From the NCBI GenBank assembly GCA_002347185.1, contig DDXK01000136.1, positions 5,210 through 16,356 on the forward strand: a stretch of DNA of 11,147 nucleotides, given 5' to 3'. The notes under the pieces were generated by a model, which saw only the letters and a program-made list of their open reading frames with translations, did no database searches and had not been told where the DNA came from. Position numbers and translations under genes: made by a program. The stretch's first letter is position 1; each line of letters begins with the position of its first letter. This stretch comes from Desulfobulbaceae bacterium UBA2262 (GTDB lineage: Bacteria > Desulfobacterota > Desulfobulbia > Desulfobulbales > Desulfurivibrionaceae). Below, one piece after another: positions 1-7,073 of the stretch.

Positions 1-536
1 TTTTTATCTGCGGCGGCGCCTTTGTCGGGCTGGACGGGGTGATCAAGCAGCGTACCGGCACCAAGTCCATGGGCTTCGGCGCCAAGGTGGTGGGCAAGCC
101 CAAGAAGACCATGGGTGATATCCTGGCCCAGGTTCAGGCCGAGGATCTGCTCCGTTTTGGCCTGATTCCCGAGCTGGTCGGCCGTCTGCCCGTGGTGGCC
201 ACCATGGAGGAGCTGGACGAGCAGGATCTGGTCCGGGTGTTGCGCGAACCCAGGAATGCCCTCACCAGGCAGTATGAGAAGCTTTTCGAGTTTGACAACA
301 TCCGCCTGCGCTTCACCGAGGGCGCGCTCACCGCCATCGCCCAGCAGGCGATCAAGCGGAAATCCGGGGCCCGTGGGCTGCGCACCGTCATGGAGCAGGC
401 GATGCTCGATATCATGTATGAGCTGCCTTCCAAGGAGAACGTGCGGGAATGCGTGATCAGCGAACAGGTCATCCTCAACGGCGACTATCCCGTGATTCTC
501 TTCGACAATGAGGAAGGGGCCAAGAAAAGCGCCTGA
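1..536 (+). CDS. clpX: ATP-dependent Clp protease ATP-binding subunit ClpX, C-terminal part (5' truncated)
   Basis: This is the 3' end of clpX; the reading frame is open from base 3 and the true start lies left of the window, so the GTG at 39 is internal. ClpX is the AAA+ unfoldase that feeds substrates to the ClpP peptidase in the cytoplasm. The visible part begins with FICGGAFVGLD, near the end of the large AAA+ subdomain, and continues through the ClpP-contacting loop, read here as MGF (69-77) where E. coli has IGF. It then shows FGLIPELVGRLPVV (about 159-197) and the sensor-2 motif GARGLR (about 367-384), whose arginine contacts nucleotide. The length to the stop and the charged tail match full-length family members, with no frameshift. 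The IGF-type loop implies that the protein works with ClpP, whose gene is normally just upstream of clpX. The family assignment is essentially certain. Confidence 0.97.
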   Translation, partial: FICGGAFVGLDGVIKQRTGTKSMGFGAKVVGKPKKTMGDILAQVQAEDLLRFGLIPELVGRLPVVATMEELDEQDLVRVLREPRNALTRQYEKLFEFDNIRLRFTEGALTAIAQQAIKRKSGARGLRTVMEQAMLDIMYELPSKENVRECVISEQVILNGDYPVILFDNEEGAKKSA

Positions 537-579
537 GCCGGGGCGTTCCTCCTAATCCGTGCAGGGAACCAGAAAGCTT

Positions 580-2907
580 ATGGCTGAATTCGACACCGAG
601 CAGAAAAATATCTATCCCATGATGCCGCTGCGGGACATCGTCGTCTTCCCGCACATGGTGGCGCCGCTGGTGGTTGGCCGGGAGCGTTCCATCAAGGCCC
701 TGGAAGAGGCCATGGCCAAGCGTTCCGAAATTTTTCTCTCCACCCAGAAGGACGCCTCCGAGGATGATCCCACCGAGGAGAGCGTGCATGTGGTGGGCAC
801 CGTGGCCACGGTCATGCAGCTGCTCCGCCTGCCGGACGGTACGATCAAGGCTCTGGTCGAGGGAAAGCGCAGGGCCAGGATCGTGCGGCATCTGCCCAGC
901 CCGGACTATTTCGTGGTCCAGGTCCAGGAGGAGCCGGTCCGGGAGGATGGAGGCGCCGAGGCCATTGCCTTTGTCCGGGAGATCCAGACGAGGTTCAAGG
1001 AGTACGTCAAATACAACAAGAAGGTGCCCGGCGAGGTGATCAAGTCTCTGGCCCGCATCGAGAGCCCGGCGAAGTTCGTCGACGTCCTGGCGGCCCATCT
1101 GCCCCTGAGCGTGGAGGAAAAGCAGAAGATCCTCGAGTGTTTTGGCGTGCTCGACCGGCTGGAGCAGGTGCTCGCCTTGATCCACAAGGAAATCGAGATC
1201 GCCGAACTCGAGGAAACCATCCGTTCGCGGGTGAAAAAGAAAATCGACAAGACCCAGCGGGACTACTATCTTGCCGAGCAGATCCGCGCCATCCAGAAGG
1301 AGATGGGCACTTCCGAGGATGGCACCAGCGAGGTCGATGAGCTGGAGCGGGCCATAAGGGAGAAAAATCTGCCCGAGGCCGCCCGTGCCAAGCTCGAACA
1401 GGAGTTCAAGAAGCTGAAGATGATGCCTGCCATGTCCGCGGAAGCGACGGTGGTGCGCAACTATATCGATTGCATTCTCAGCCTCCCCTGGCGGGAAAAA
1501 ACCGAGGAAAAGATCGATATCGGCGAGGCCGAGCGCATTCTGGAACAGGATCATTACGGCCTGCTCAAGCCCAAGGAGCGCATCCTCGAATATCTTGCCG
1601 TGCAGGCGCAGGTGGAGAAGATCAAAGGGCCCATCCTCTGCCTGGTCGGACCGCCGGGGGTAGGCAAAACCTCCCTCTGCAAATCGGTGGCCAGGGCCAT
1701 GGGCCGCAAGTTCGTTCGCCTTTCTTTGGGCGGGGTCCGCGACGAAGCGGAGATCCGCGGGCACCGGCGTACCTATATCGGCGCCATGCCGGGCCGCATC
1801 ATCCAAGGGCTCAAGACCGTGGCCTCCAACAATCCGGTCTTCATGTTCGACGAAATCGACAAGGTCGGCTCCGATTATCGGGGCGACCCCTCCTCGGCCC
1901 TGCTCGAGGTGCTCGACCCTGCCCAGAACAGCGAGTTCACCGATCATTACCTCAACATGCCCTTCGATCTTTCCAAGGTCATGTTCATCACCACCGCCAA
2001 CATGGCGGACACCATCCCGGCCCCGCTTTACGACCGGATGGAGGTGATCCGCCTGGCCGGCTACACCCTGGAGGAGAAGGTTGAGATCGCCCGGCGCTAC
2101 CTGGTGCCGCGCCAGCTCGAAGAAAACGGCATCACCTCCCGGCAGCTCCAGCTCGACGACGCCATGCTGGCCAGAATCATCACCAACTATACCCGGGAGG
2201 CGGGTCTGAGGAACCTGGAGCGCGAGATCGGCACCATCTGCCGGAAGATCGCCCGCAAGGTCGCCGAGGGCAGCAAGGGCCCCTTTGCCGTGAGCGAGCG
2301 GACCTTGAGCAAGTACCTCGGCCCGCCCAAGTTCACCCCCGAGTCGGAAACCGAGATCATCGATCAGCCCGGCATGGCCACCGGCCTCGCCTGGACCGAG
2401 GTGGGCGGCGAGATCCTCTATGTGGAGGTCTCCATCCTGAAGGGGCGCGGCAACCTGACCCTGACCGGACAACTGGGCGAGGTGATGAAGGAGTCGGCCC
2501 AGGCCGCCCTGAGCTTCTGCCGCTCACGCCTCAAGAAGCTCAAACTCGGGGACAATTATTTCGACGAGGTCGATATCCACGTGCATGTGCCGGCCGGCGC
2601 CATCCCCAAGGACGGCCCCTCCGCCGGCGTCACCATCGCCACCGCCATGTACTCGGCCCTGGCCAGGAAGAAGGTGCGCCAGGACGTGGCCATGACCGGC
2701 GAGGTCACCCTGCGTGGCCGGGTGCTGCCCATCGGCGGCCTCAAGGAAAAGGCCCTGGCCGCGCTCAGGGCCGGGATCACCACGGTGATCATCCCGGACC
2801 TCAACAAAAAGGATCTGGTGGAGATCCCGGAGGATCTCCGCAAGAAGATCACCTTTGTCCCGGTGAAGAACATGGACCGCATCCTCTCCATCATTTTCCG
2901 GGATTGA
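580..2907 (+). CDS. lon: ATP-dependent Lon protease (LonA type)
   Basis: Complete 775-aa LonA (E. coli Lon has 784), a cytoplasmic ATP-powered serine protease that degrades misfolded and short-lived regulatory proteins. Domains in order: N-terminal substrate-binding LAN domain (about 12-210), helical linker (to about 310), AAA+ module, and the Ser-Lys protease domain (about 590-775). Visible key residues: Walker A GPPGVGKT 357-364, Walker B with D424/E425, sensor-1 N474, arginine finger R486, sensor-2 R544, catalytic Ser681 in KDGPSAG and catalytic Lys724 in GGLKEK. All sit one or two residues from their E. coli positions, so the enzyme should be active. I chose ATG 580 because its product starts at the usual place before the LAN domain and purine-rich AGGGA/AGAAAG sequences lie at 563-576; the in-frame GTG at 559 has no ribosome site. 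It lies 43 bp after clpX with no terminator between them, the common clpP-clpX-lon order. Confidence 0.98.
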   Translation: MAEFDTEQKNIYPMMPLRDIVVFPHMVAPLVVGRERSIKALEEAMAKRSEIFLSTQKDASEDDPTEESVHVVGTVATVMQLLRLPDGTIKALVEGKRRARIVRHLPSPDYFVVQVQEEPVREDGGAEAIAFVREIQTRFKEYVKYNKKVPGEVIKSLARIESPAKFVDVLAAHLPLSVEEKQKILECFGVLDRLEQVLALIHKEIEIAELEETIRSRVKKKIDKTQRDYYLAEQIRAIQKEMGTSEDGTSEVDELERAIREKNLPEAARAKLEQEFKKLKMMPAMSAEATVVRNYIDCILSLPWREKTEEKIDIGEAERILEQDHYGLLKPKERILEYLAVQAQVEKIKGPILCLVGPPGVGKTSLCKSVARAMGRKFVRLSLGGVRDEAEIRGHRRTYIGAMPGRIIQGLKTVASNNPVFMFDEIDKVGSDYRGDPSSALLEVLDPAQNSEFTDHYLNMPFDLSKVMFITTANMADTIPAPLYDRMEVIRLAGYTLEEKVEIARRYLVPRQLEENGITSRQLQLDDAMLARIITNYTREAGLRNLEREIGTICRKIARKVAEGSKGPFAVSERTLSKYLGPPKFTPESETEIIDQPGMATGLAWTEVGGEILYVEVSILKGRGNLTLTGQLGEVMKESAQAALSFCRSRLKKLKLGDNYFDEVDIHVHVPAGAIPKDGPSAGVTIATAMYSALARKKVRQDVAMTGEVTLRGRVLPIGGLKEKALAALRAGITTVIIPDLNKKDLVEIPEDLRKKITFVPVKNMDRILSIIFRD

Positions 2908-2946
2908 GGCGGTGCCTGCCTTCGGCGCGGAAAGGGGTGACGGCCG

Positions 2947-4008
2947 ATGACCAATGGCGAGGAGGGGAGAGCGGCGGAAAAGAGGCGCGCCCTTCCCGCC
3001 ATGGCCCGCCTGCTCGGCCTGCTCGGCCTCGCCGCGCTCCTGGCTTTTGGCGGCTGGTCCTTCTGGCTCTGGTCCTACGCGGGCAGCCCAGGTCCCCTTG
3101 CCGAGAGGAAGGGCCTTCTTGTCCAGATTCCACCCGGAACCAGCTTCGCCGGCATCGAAAAGATCCTGGTGGAAAAAGGGGTTGTCCGGCCCGACCGCCG
3201 TTTCTTTTTTCTCGCCCGCCGGCATGGCCTCACCCAGCGCCTGCGGGCCGGGGAGTATCGTTTCCAGCCCGGCCAGACCCCCTATGAAGTCCTCCGCCTC
3301 CTGGAATCGGGCGCCAGCGTCCGCTGGCCCCTGACCATCCCGGAAGGGGCCAATATCCATCAGATTGCCGGGCTGCTGGCCGCGGGCGGCTGGGGCGAGC
3401 GGGAGCGGATCCTCGCCCGGCTCCGTGCTCCGGAGCTTCGTGCCAGATATGGGGTGGCGGGGGAAAGCCTGGAGGGCTATCTCTTTCCCGATACCTACCA
3501 TCTCGGGCGGGGGCAGCCGGTGGAGGCGATCATCGCCGCCATGGTGGAGCGGGGCCGGCAGGTGCGTGCAGAAGTGGGGGAGCTGGCGGAGAACCCCTTC
3601 GGCCTGAGCGCCCACCAGGTCATCACCCTGGCCTCCATCGTGGAAAAGGAGACGGCCCTGGCCGAAGAGCGGCCTCTCATCGCGCGGGTTTTTCTGAATC
3701 GCCTCCGGAAGGGGATGCGGCTGCAGACCGACCCCACGGTGATCTACGGGATCAGCGATTTCGATGGCAACCTCACCCGGGCCGACCTCCTGCGGCCCAC
3801 TCCCTACAACACCTATGTGATCAAGGGGTTGCCGCCCGGTCCCATCGCCAACCCCGGCCGGGCCTCCATCGAGGCGGTGCTGCGGCCGGCGGAGAGCCGG
3901 GCCCTCTACTTCGTCTCCCGCAACGACGGGAGTCACCACTTCTCCGAAACCCTGGCCGAACACAACCGGGCGGTGCGCAAGTACCAGAAGCGCGCCGGCC
4001 GCCGCTAG
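2947..4008 (+). CDS. mltG: Endolytic murein transglycosylase MltG (YceG-like)
   Basis: A 353-aa inner-membrane lytic transglycosylase that cleaves nascent glycan strands and so limits peptidoglycan polymerisation. A short charged cytoplasmic tail (1-21) is followed by one hydrophobic segment (about 22-44) that anchors the periplasmic part. Then come a LysM-like subdomain (from VQIPPGTSFAGI through IPEGANIHQIAG) and the catalytic YceG domain. ASIVEKETA contains Glu233, which aligns with the catalytic Glu218 of E. coli MltG; RLQTDPTVIYG and TPYNTYVIKGLPPGPI follow, both hallmark family motifs. The ATG at 2947 has AAGGGG at 2932-2937, nine bases upstream; the in-frame ATG at 3001 would remove the charged tail. 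It starts 39 bp after lon with no terminator seen, so it is probably in the same transcript. In many genomes mltG neighbours other genes (for example pabC and tmk in E. coli), so the lon link is a local trait. The stop overlaps that of the convergent gene. Confidence 0.95.
   Translation: MTNGEEGRAAEKRRALPAMARLLGLLGLAALLAFGGWSFWLWSYAGSPGPLAERKGLLVQIPPGTSFAGIEKILVEKGVVRPDRRFFFLARRHGLTQRLRAGEYRFQPGQTPYEVLRLLESGASVRWPLTIPEGANIHQIAGLLAAGGWGERERILARLRAPELRARYGVAGESLEGYLFPDTYHLGRGQPVEAIIAAMVERGRQVRAEVGELAENPFGLSAHQVITLASIVEKETALAEERPLIARVFLNRLRKGMRLQTDPTVIYGISDFDGNLTRADLLRPTPYNTYVIKGLPPGPIANPGRASIEAVLRPAESRALYFVSRNDGSHHFSETLAEHNRAVRKYQKRAGRR
4005..4008. other. CTAG palindrome carrying the stop codons of two convergent genes
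   Basis: Bases 4005-4008 read CTAG. The + strand TAG (4006-4008) ends mltG, and the - strand TAG (4007-4005) ends the radical SAM gene. The two coding regions therefore overlap tail to tail by four bases, and any terminator for either must lie inside the opposite gene. Seen directly. Confidence 0.95.
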
Positions 4009-5507
4009 TCCCTGCCGCCCAGTCTGCGCAGGCTCTTGGCCATGGCGCGCGCTTTTTTCGTCTCCCCCCTTCCTTCATAAAAACGGCGCAGCAGCGCAAA
4101 GCCCCAGGGGTTGTCGGGCTGCCGCGCGGTCAGCTCCAGGAGCAGCCGTTCCGCCCGGACCGACTCGCCGCGCTCGAGATAGTGGAAGTGGCGGGCCACC
4201 GTGGCGACCAGAGGCTCATCCTTCCTTGCCGCCAGCTCTTTTGCGCTGAAGCCGCCCCGCGCCTGGAGGTCGGCCAGGGCCTCTTCGTATCGGCGCCGCC
4301 ATTTTTTCCGTGACTCCGGGGAATGGAGGAGCAGCTCCCCTGCCGCGAAAAAACGCTGCGGCGCAATCTCCTGGGCCAGCCTGGTGCCAGGGTAAAGCAC
4401 CAGGGGGGAGGCCACGGCGTCGAGGAGCCCCGAGTTCCTGAGGAAGCGCAGGGAGTCGTTTCCCTCCTCCTCGCTCTCCCCCATGCCGTAGATGAAATAG
4501 CCGAAAGGACGGATGCGCTGGTGCCTGAGCGTCCTGATCGCCTCCAGGGTCCGCTCCGGCGCGCCTTTTTTGTTGAGGAGGGCGAGCAGCCTTGGGGAAA
4601 CGGTTTCGATTCCCATCTGGATCTGATCGCAGCCGGCTCCGGACAGGGTGGCGGCCAGGGATGCGTCGATGAGCTGGGGGGAGCCCTGGGCATTCCAGAG
4701 ATAGTGGAGTCCGGAGTCGTTCAGGGCCTTGGCGAAGGCCTGCACATGGTCGCGTTTGACCAGGAAGTTTTCGTCGCGCAGGCTGAAGTAGAGGCTGCCC
4801 GTGGTTTTGCGCAGGTCGGCCAGATAGCGGAGAAGCAGCTCCACGCCGTGGTGGCGCACCTTGTTTTGCCAGAGCACCGTGGAGGAGCAGAAGGCGCAGT
4901 GGAAGGGGCAGCCCCGGGAGGAGATGAGCACGGCGAAATTTTCCGGCGCCACTCCGCGGCAGTGGGGCAGCAGCTCCGAAGGCAGAAAGAAGAAGCTGTC
5001 GAGGTCGGCGAGCAGCCGGGCCGGATTCTCCCGGCAGCCGCCAGGAGCGCGGAAGACCAGACCCGGGATGGCCGGAAAATTCTGGGCGCCGCCGAAGAGC
5101 GCATCGAGGAGTCTGACCGCGCTCTCCTCTCCCTCGCCGCGGATGACGAAGTCCAGGGCCGGAATCCTGGCCAGCAGCTCCGCGCCGAGCACGGAAAGGG
5201 GGCCGCCGAGGATGACGGGCGTTTTCGGGCCGACTTTTTTCGCGGTTTCGGCCAGAAGGAAGGCCTCGTGATGGCAGCCGAAGAAGGCGGAGATCAGAAC
5301 GGCGTCGGCTCTGGTCTCGGCCAGGCTGTCGGCCAGCGCCGCACGCGGGGTGGCGGAAAGGTTGTGGAGCCGGGCCTGAAAGCCTGCGGCCAGAAGGCTT
5401 TTCAGGACATTGAAGAGGCCGATGGGGACAAAGGAGGAAAAGTCGTCCTTCCCTTCCCGCTGCGGGCCCCGGTAGAGGAGGGCGATCCGTTTGGTTGCGC
5501 GTGTCAT
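4005..5507 (-). CDS. Radical SAM protein with cobalamin-binding-like N-terminus and TPR-like C-terminus
   Basis: A 500-aa cytoplasmic protein of class-B radical SAM layout. Residues 1-170 resemble a B12-binding Rossmann domain (FVPIGLFNVLKSL 26-38, ILGGP 99-103, RGEGE 123-127). The cobalamin lower-ligand motif DxHxxG is absent, so cobalamin, if bound, would not be held through that histidine. The radical SAM core (about 190-390) has the [4Fe-4S] motif CxxxCxxC as C200, C204, C207, plus RDENF (244-248) and QMGIETVSPRLL (297-308), typical core strands. Residues about 433-497 form two helical hairpins like TPR repeats, possibly for binding a partner. Related enzymes do methylations, ring contractions and other radical chemistry; the substrate here is unknown. 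ATG 5507 places the first beta strand (RIALLYRG) where the family has it. The ribosome site is weak (GGGA about 12 bases upstream). The gene is divergent from the OFA transporter; functional linkage is not shown. Confidence 0.88.
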   Translation of the reverse strand: MTRATKRIALLYRGPQREGKDDFSSFVPIGLFNVLKSLLAAGFQARLHNLSATPRAALADSLAETRADAVLISAFFGCHHEAFLLAETAKKVGPKTPVILGGPLSVLGAELLARIPALDFVIRGEGEESAVRLLDALFGGAQNFPAIPGLVFRAPGGCRENPARLLADLDSFFFLPSELLPHCRGVAPENFAVLISSRGCPFHCAFCSSTVLWQNKVRHHGVELLLRYLADLRKTTGSLYFSLRDENFLVKRDHVQAFAKALNDSGLHYLWNAQGSPQLIDASLAATLSGAGCDQIQMGIETVSPRLLALLNKKGAPERTLEAIRTLRHQRIRPFGYFIYGMGESEEEGNDSLRFLRNSGLLDAVASPLVLYPGTRLAQEIAPQRFFAAGELLLHSPESRKKWRRRYEEALADLQARGGFSAKELAARKDEPLVATVARHFHYLERGESVRAERLLLELTARQPDNPWGFALLRRFYEGRGETKKARAMAKSLRRLGGRD

Positions 5508-5538
5508 GAGGTGGTTCCCAAAAGAAAATCGTCCAGGC

Positions 5539-5590
5539 CCGGGTGGCGCTGCCCTGCGGTCCGGAGCCGCGTTTTCCGCAGGGTACCCGG
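5539..5590. repeat. Two-part inverted repeat in the divergent intergenic region
   Basis: CCGGGT (5539-5544) pairs with ACCCGG (5585-5590), and inside it CCCTGCGG (5552-5559) pairs perfectly with CCGCAGGG (5576-5583) around a 16-base loop that includes TTTT. The arms give 14 base pairs interrupted by GGCGCTG on one side and one T on the other. It lies 31 bases upstream of the radical SAM start, so it would fold in that gene's leader RNA, or serve as an operator in DNA. No T-run follows the stem on either strand, which argues against a simple terminator. The function is unknown, and GC-rich DNA favours chance stems. Confidence 0.6.
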
Positions 5591-5600
5591 CCGACCCGGC
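5585..5600. repeat. Tandem ACCCGGC boxes
   Basis: ACCCGGC occurs at 5585-5591 and again at 5594-5600, a nine-base period (less than one helical turn), and its core appears inverted (CCGGGT) at 5539-5544. The copies lie 42-57 bp upstream of the -35 box of the transporter promoter. They could be binding sites for an activator or repressor of the divergent pair, or simply a by-product of GC-rich composition. No known regulator site was recognised. Confidence 0.35.
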
Positions 5601-5641
5601 AAAATCGAGGGAAAAGCGGCCCGGGACGAGAAATTATCCGC

Positions 5642-5671
5642 TTGACAGCCTGGTGCGGCCGACGCTGTAAT
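5642..5671 (+). promoter_or_regulatory. Sigma70-type promoter for the OFA transporter gene
   Basis: A perfect -35 box TTGACA (5642-5647) is followed after 18 bases by TGTAAT (5666-5671), five of six matches to the -10 consensus. Transcription would start near 5678, leaving a leader of about 85 bases before the ATG at 5764. The local sequence is the least GC-rich part of this spacer. A -10-like GATAAT also lies on the opposite strand at 5638-5633, but without a convincing -35, so the promoter of the divergent radical SAM gene remains uncertain. Confidence 0.7.
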
Positions 5672-5682
5672 CAGAACAGGCC

Positions 5683-5719
5683 CCCCACGGCCGGCGTGCG
5701 GGAGGCGTGGCCGTTTTTT
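5683..5719 (+). terminator. Terminator-like hairpin in the transporter leader, with competing stem (possible attenuator)
   Basis: ACGGCC (5687-5692) pairs with GGCCGT (5709-5714), and the stem runs directly into TTTTTT (5714-5719), the shape of an intrinsic terminator with a long 16-base loop. A second stem overlaps it: CCC plus CACG (5683-5689) pairs with CGTG plus GGG (5695-5702) with one bulged C, and the two cannot form together. The element lies between the promoter and the start codon of the transporter gene, the usual place of an attenuator. The six-pair stem is short and no experiment supports it; folding is inferred by eye. Confidence 0.4.
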
Positions 5720-5751
5720 CGCGACAGAGGCGCCCGGCGTCCTCGCAAACC

Positions 5752-5758
5752 AGGGGAG
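5752..5758 (+). promoter_or_regulatory. Ribosome binding site that fixes the transporter start
   Basis: AGGGGAG lies at 5752-5758, five bases before ATG 5764. It decides for this start over the in-frame GTG at 5707, which would add 19 hydrophilic residues and lies inside the hairpin region. Confidence 0.75.
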
Positions 5759-5763
5759 AAGGC

Positions 5764-7050
5764 ATGGCGGAGAAGTTCGTGGACAAAGGGATTTCCGTAA
5801 CCGTGGCGGGTACCGGCATCAATCTGGCCCTGGGGGTGCTCTATGCCTGGAGCATCTTCAAGGGCGCAATCTCGCAGTCCATCGCCGAAGGCGGCCCCAA
5901 TGCCTTTGCCTGGGACCCCGCCAATCTCAACGACCCCTACGCGGTCTGCTGCCTGGTCTTTGCCTGCAGCATGATCGTCGCCGGCAAGTGTCAGGACAGT
6001 TACGGTCCGCGCCCCACCGCCATCGTCGGCGGCCTGCTGGTCGGCCTCGGCTTTGTCTGGATCTCCCAGACCACCTCCTACCTGAGCTGGATCCTCGGCT
6101 TTGGGGTTCTGGTGGGCATGGGTATCGCCTTCGGCTATTCCTCGGCGACTCCGCCGGCGCTCAAGTGGTTTCCCGCCAACAGGAGCGGCCTGGTCGCCGG
6201 TATCGTCGTCTCCGGCTTCGGCCTGGCCTCGGTCTATATCGCGCCCCTGGCCCAGTTCCTGCTCAGGAGCCGGGGGCTTTCGCAGACCATGCTTTTTTTC
6301 GGCCTCGCCTTTCTGCTGGTGGTCAGCCTCTTCGCCCTCTTTCTCGTCAACCCGCCTCCGGGCTTCAGGCCGAAGGGCGCGGTCAGAAAGGTGACGGTCC
6401 AGGAGGCGAAGGAGGTCCTTGCCCACGGACCGGCGGAGGAGGTCGACCTGACGCCCAGGGAGATGCTGGGCACCGGCGAATTCTGGCGGATCTGGTTTCT
6501 CTATTTCATCGGGGCCGGCGCCGGGCTCATGGTGATCGGCAGCGTGGCCGGCATGGCGAAGAGCAGCCTGGGCGCCAGGGCCTTTCTGGCCGTGGCCATC
6601 CTCGCGGTGGGCAACGCGGCCGGCCGCATCGTCGTCGGCCGCCTGGCCGACAGCGTGGGCCGTGTCCGCGCCCTGGCCGGAGTCTTCGGCCTGCAGGCCT
6701 TGCTGATGTTCCTGGCCATCCCCATCGTGGGGGCGGCCGAGCCCAGCGCCTTGCTGCTGATCGCCGTGGCCACCCTGATCGGCTTCAACTATGGCGCCAA
6801 CCTGGCCCTCTTTCCGGCCATTGCCAAGGAGCTCTGGGGCATGAAGCATTTTGGCGTCAACTACGGCACCCTCTTCACCGCCTGGGGGCTGGGCGGCTTC
6901 GTGATGAGCAAGTTCTCCGAGGCCTTGAACGCCAGCACCGGCCGTTTTACCACCTCGCTGGCCACCGCCGGCGTCTTCCTGGTGGTGGCTCTCTGTTTCA
7001 TCGTTTTCATGCCGGACGAGAGGGCGGAGCCATCCTCGGGCAAACCCTGA
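5764..7050 (+). CDS. MFS transporter, oxalate/formate antiporter (OFA) family
   Basis: A 428-aa inner-membrane carrier with about twelve hydrophobic segments in two halves. The first segment contains LALGVLYAWSIFKGAI (21-36), the opening signature of the OFA family. MFS motif A appears after TM2 as GKCQDSYGPR (74-83) and again after TM8 as GRLADSVGR (292-300). A cytoplasmic loop (about 196-240) joins the halves, followed by EFWRIWFLYFIGAGAGL, again typical of OFA proteins. Characterised relatives exchange or import small carboxylates such as oxalate, formate, lactate or pyruvate; the substrate here cannot be read from sequence. The gene stands alone on its strand: its promoter, a possible attenuator and a strong ribosome site lie just upstream, and it converges on the radical SAM/SPASM gene with 23 bp between stops. 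No oxalate decarboxylase or CoA-transferase gene is in view to hint at oxalate. Family assignment is firm, substrate open. Confidence 0.9.
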   Translation: MAEKFVDKGISVTVAGTGINLALGVLYAWSIFKGAISQSIAEGGPNAFAWDPANLNDPYAVCCLVFACSMIVAGKCQDSYGPRPTAIVGGLLVGLGFVWISQTTSYLSWILGFGVLVGMGIAFGYSSATPPALKWFPANRSGLVAGIVVSGFGLASVYIAPLAQFLLRSRGLSQTMLFFGLAFLLVVSLFALFLVNPPPGFRPKGAVRKVTVQEAKEVLAHGPAEEVDLTPREMLGTGEFWRIWFLYFIGAGAGLMVIGSVAGMAKSSLGARAFLAVAILAVGNAAGRIVVGRLADSVGRVRALAGVFGLQALLMFLAIPIVGAAEPSALLLIAVATLIGFNYGANLALFPAIAKELWGMKHFGVNYGTLFTAWGLGGFVMSKFSEALNASTGRFTTSLATAGVFLVVALCFIVFMPDERAEPSSGKP

Positions 7051-7073
7051 GGCGCGGGGCTCGGGCCCGGCGT

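Noticed and set aside
292..297. A perfect TTGACA inside clpX as a possible lon promoter
   Set aside because: The sequence 17 bases downstream (ACCGAG region) is nothing like a -10 box, and TTTGACAAC encodes conserved ClpX residues.
475..2472. A 665-codon open frame on the - strand opposite lon
   Set aside because: It mirrors lon codon structure, has a low-complexity Gly/Leu/His/Asp composition and no motifs; long antisense frames are expected in GC-rich coding DNA.
2524..3963. A 479-codon - strand frame opposite lon and mltG
   Set aside because: It spans two real genes and a gene boundary, and its product is Gly/Pro/Glu-rich without recognisable domains.
5508..5640. A cobalamin riboswitch in front of the B12-like radical SAM gene
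   Set aside because: I could not find the B12-box or the conserved core segments on the - strand; only generic stems are present.
7058..7069. A small GGGC/GCCC hairpin between the transporter and the radical SAM/SPASM gene as a terminator
   Set aside because: Only four base pairs and no following T-run on either strand.
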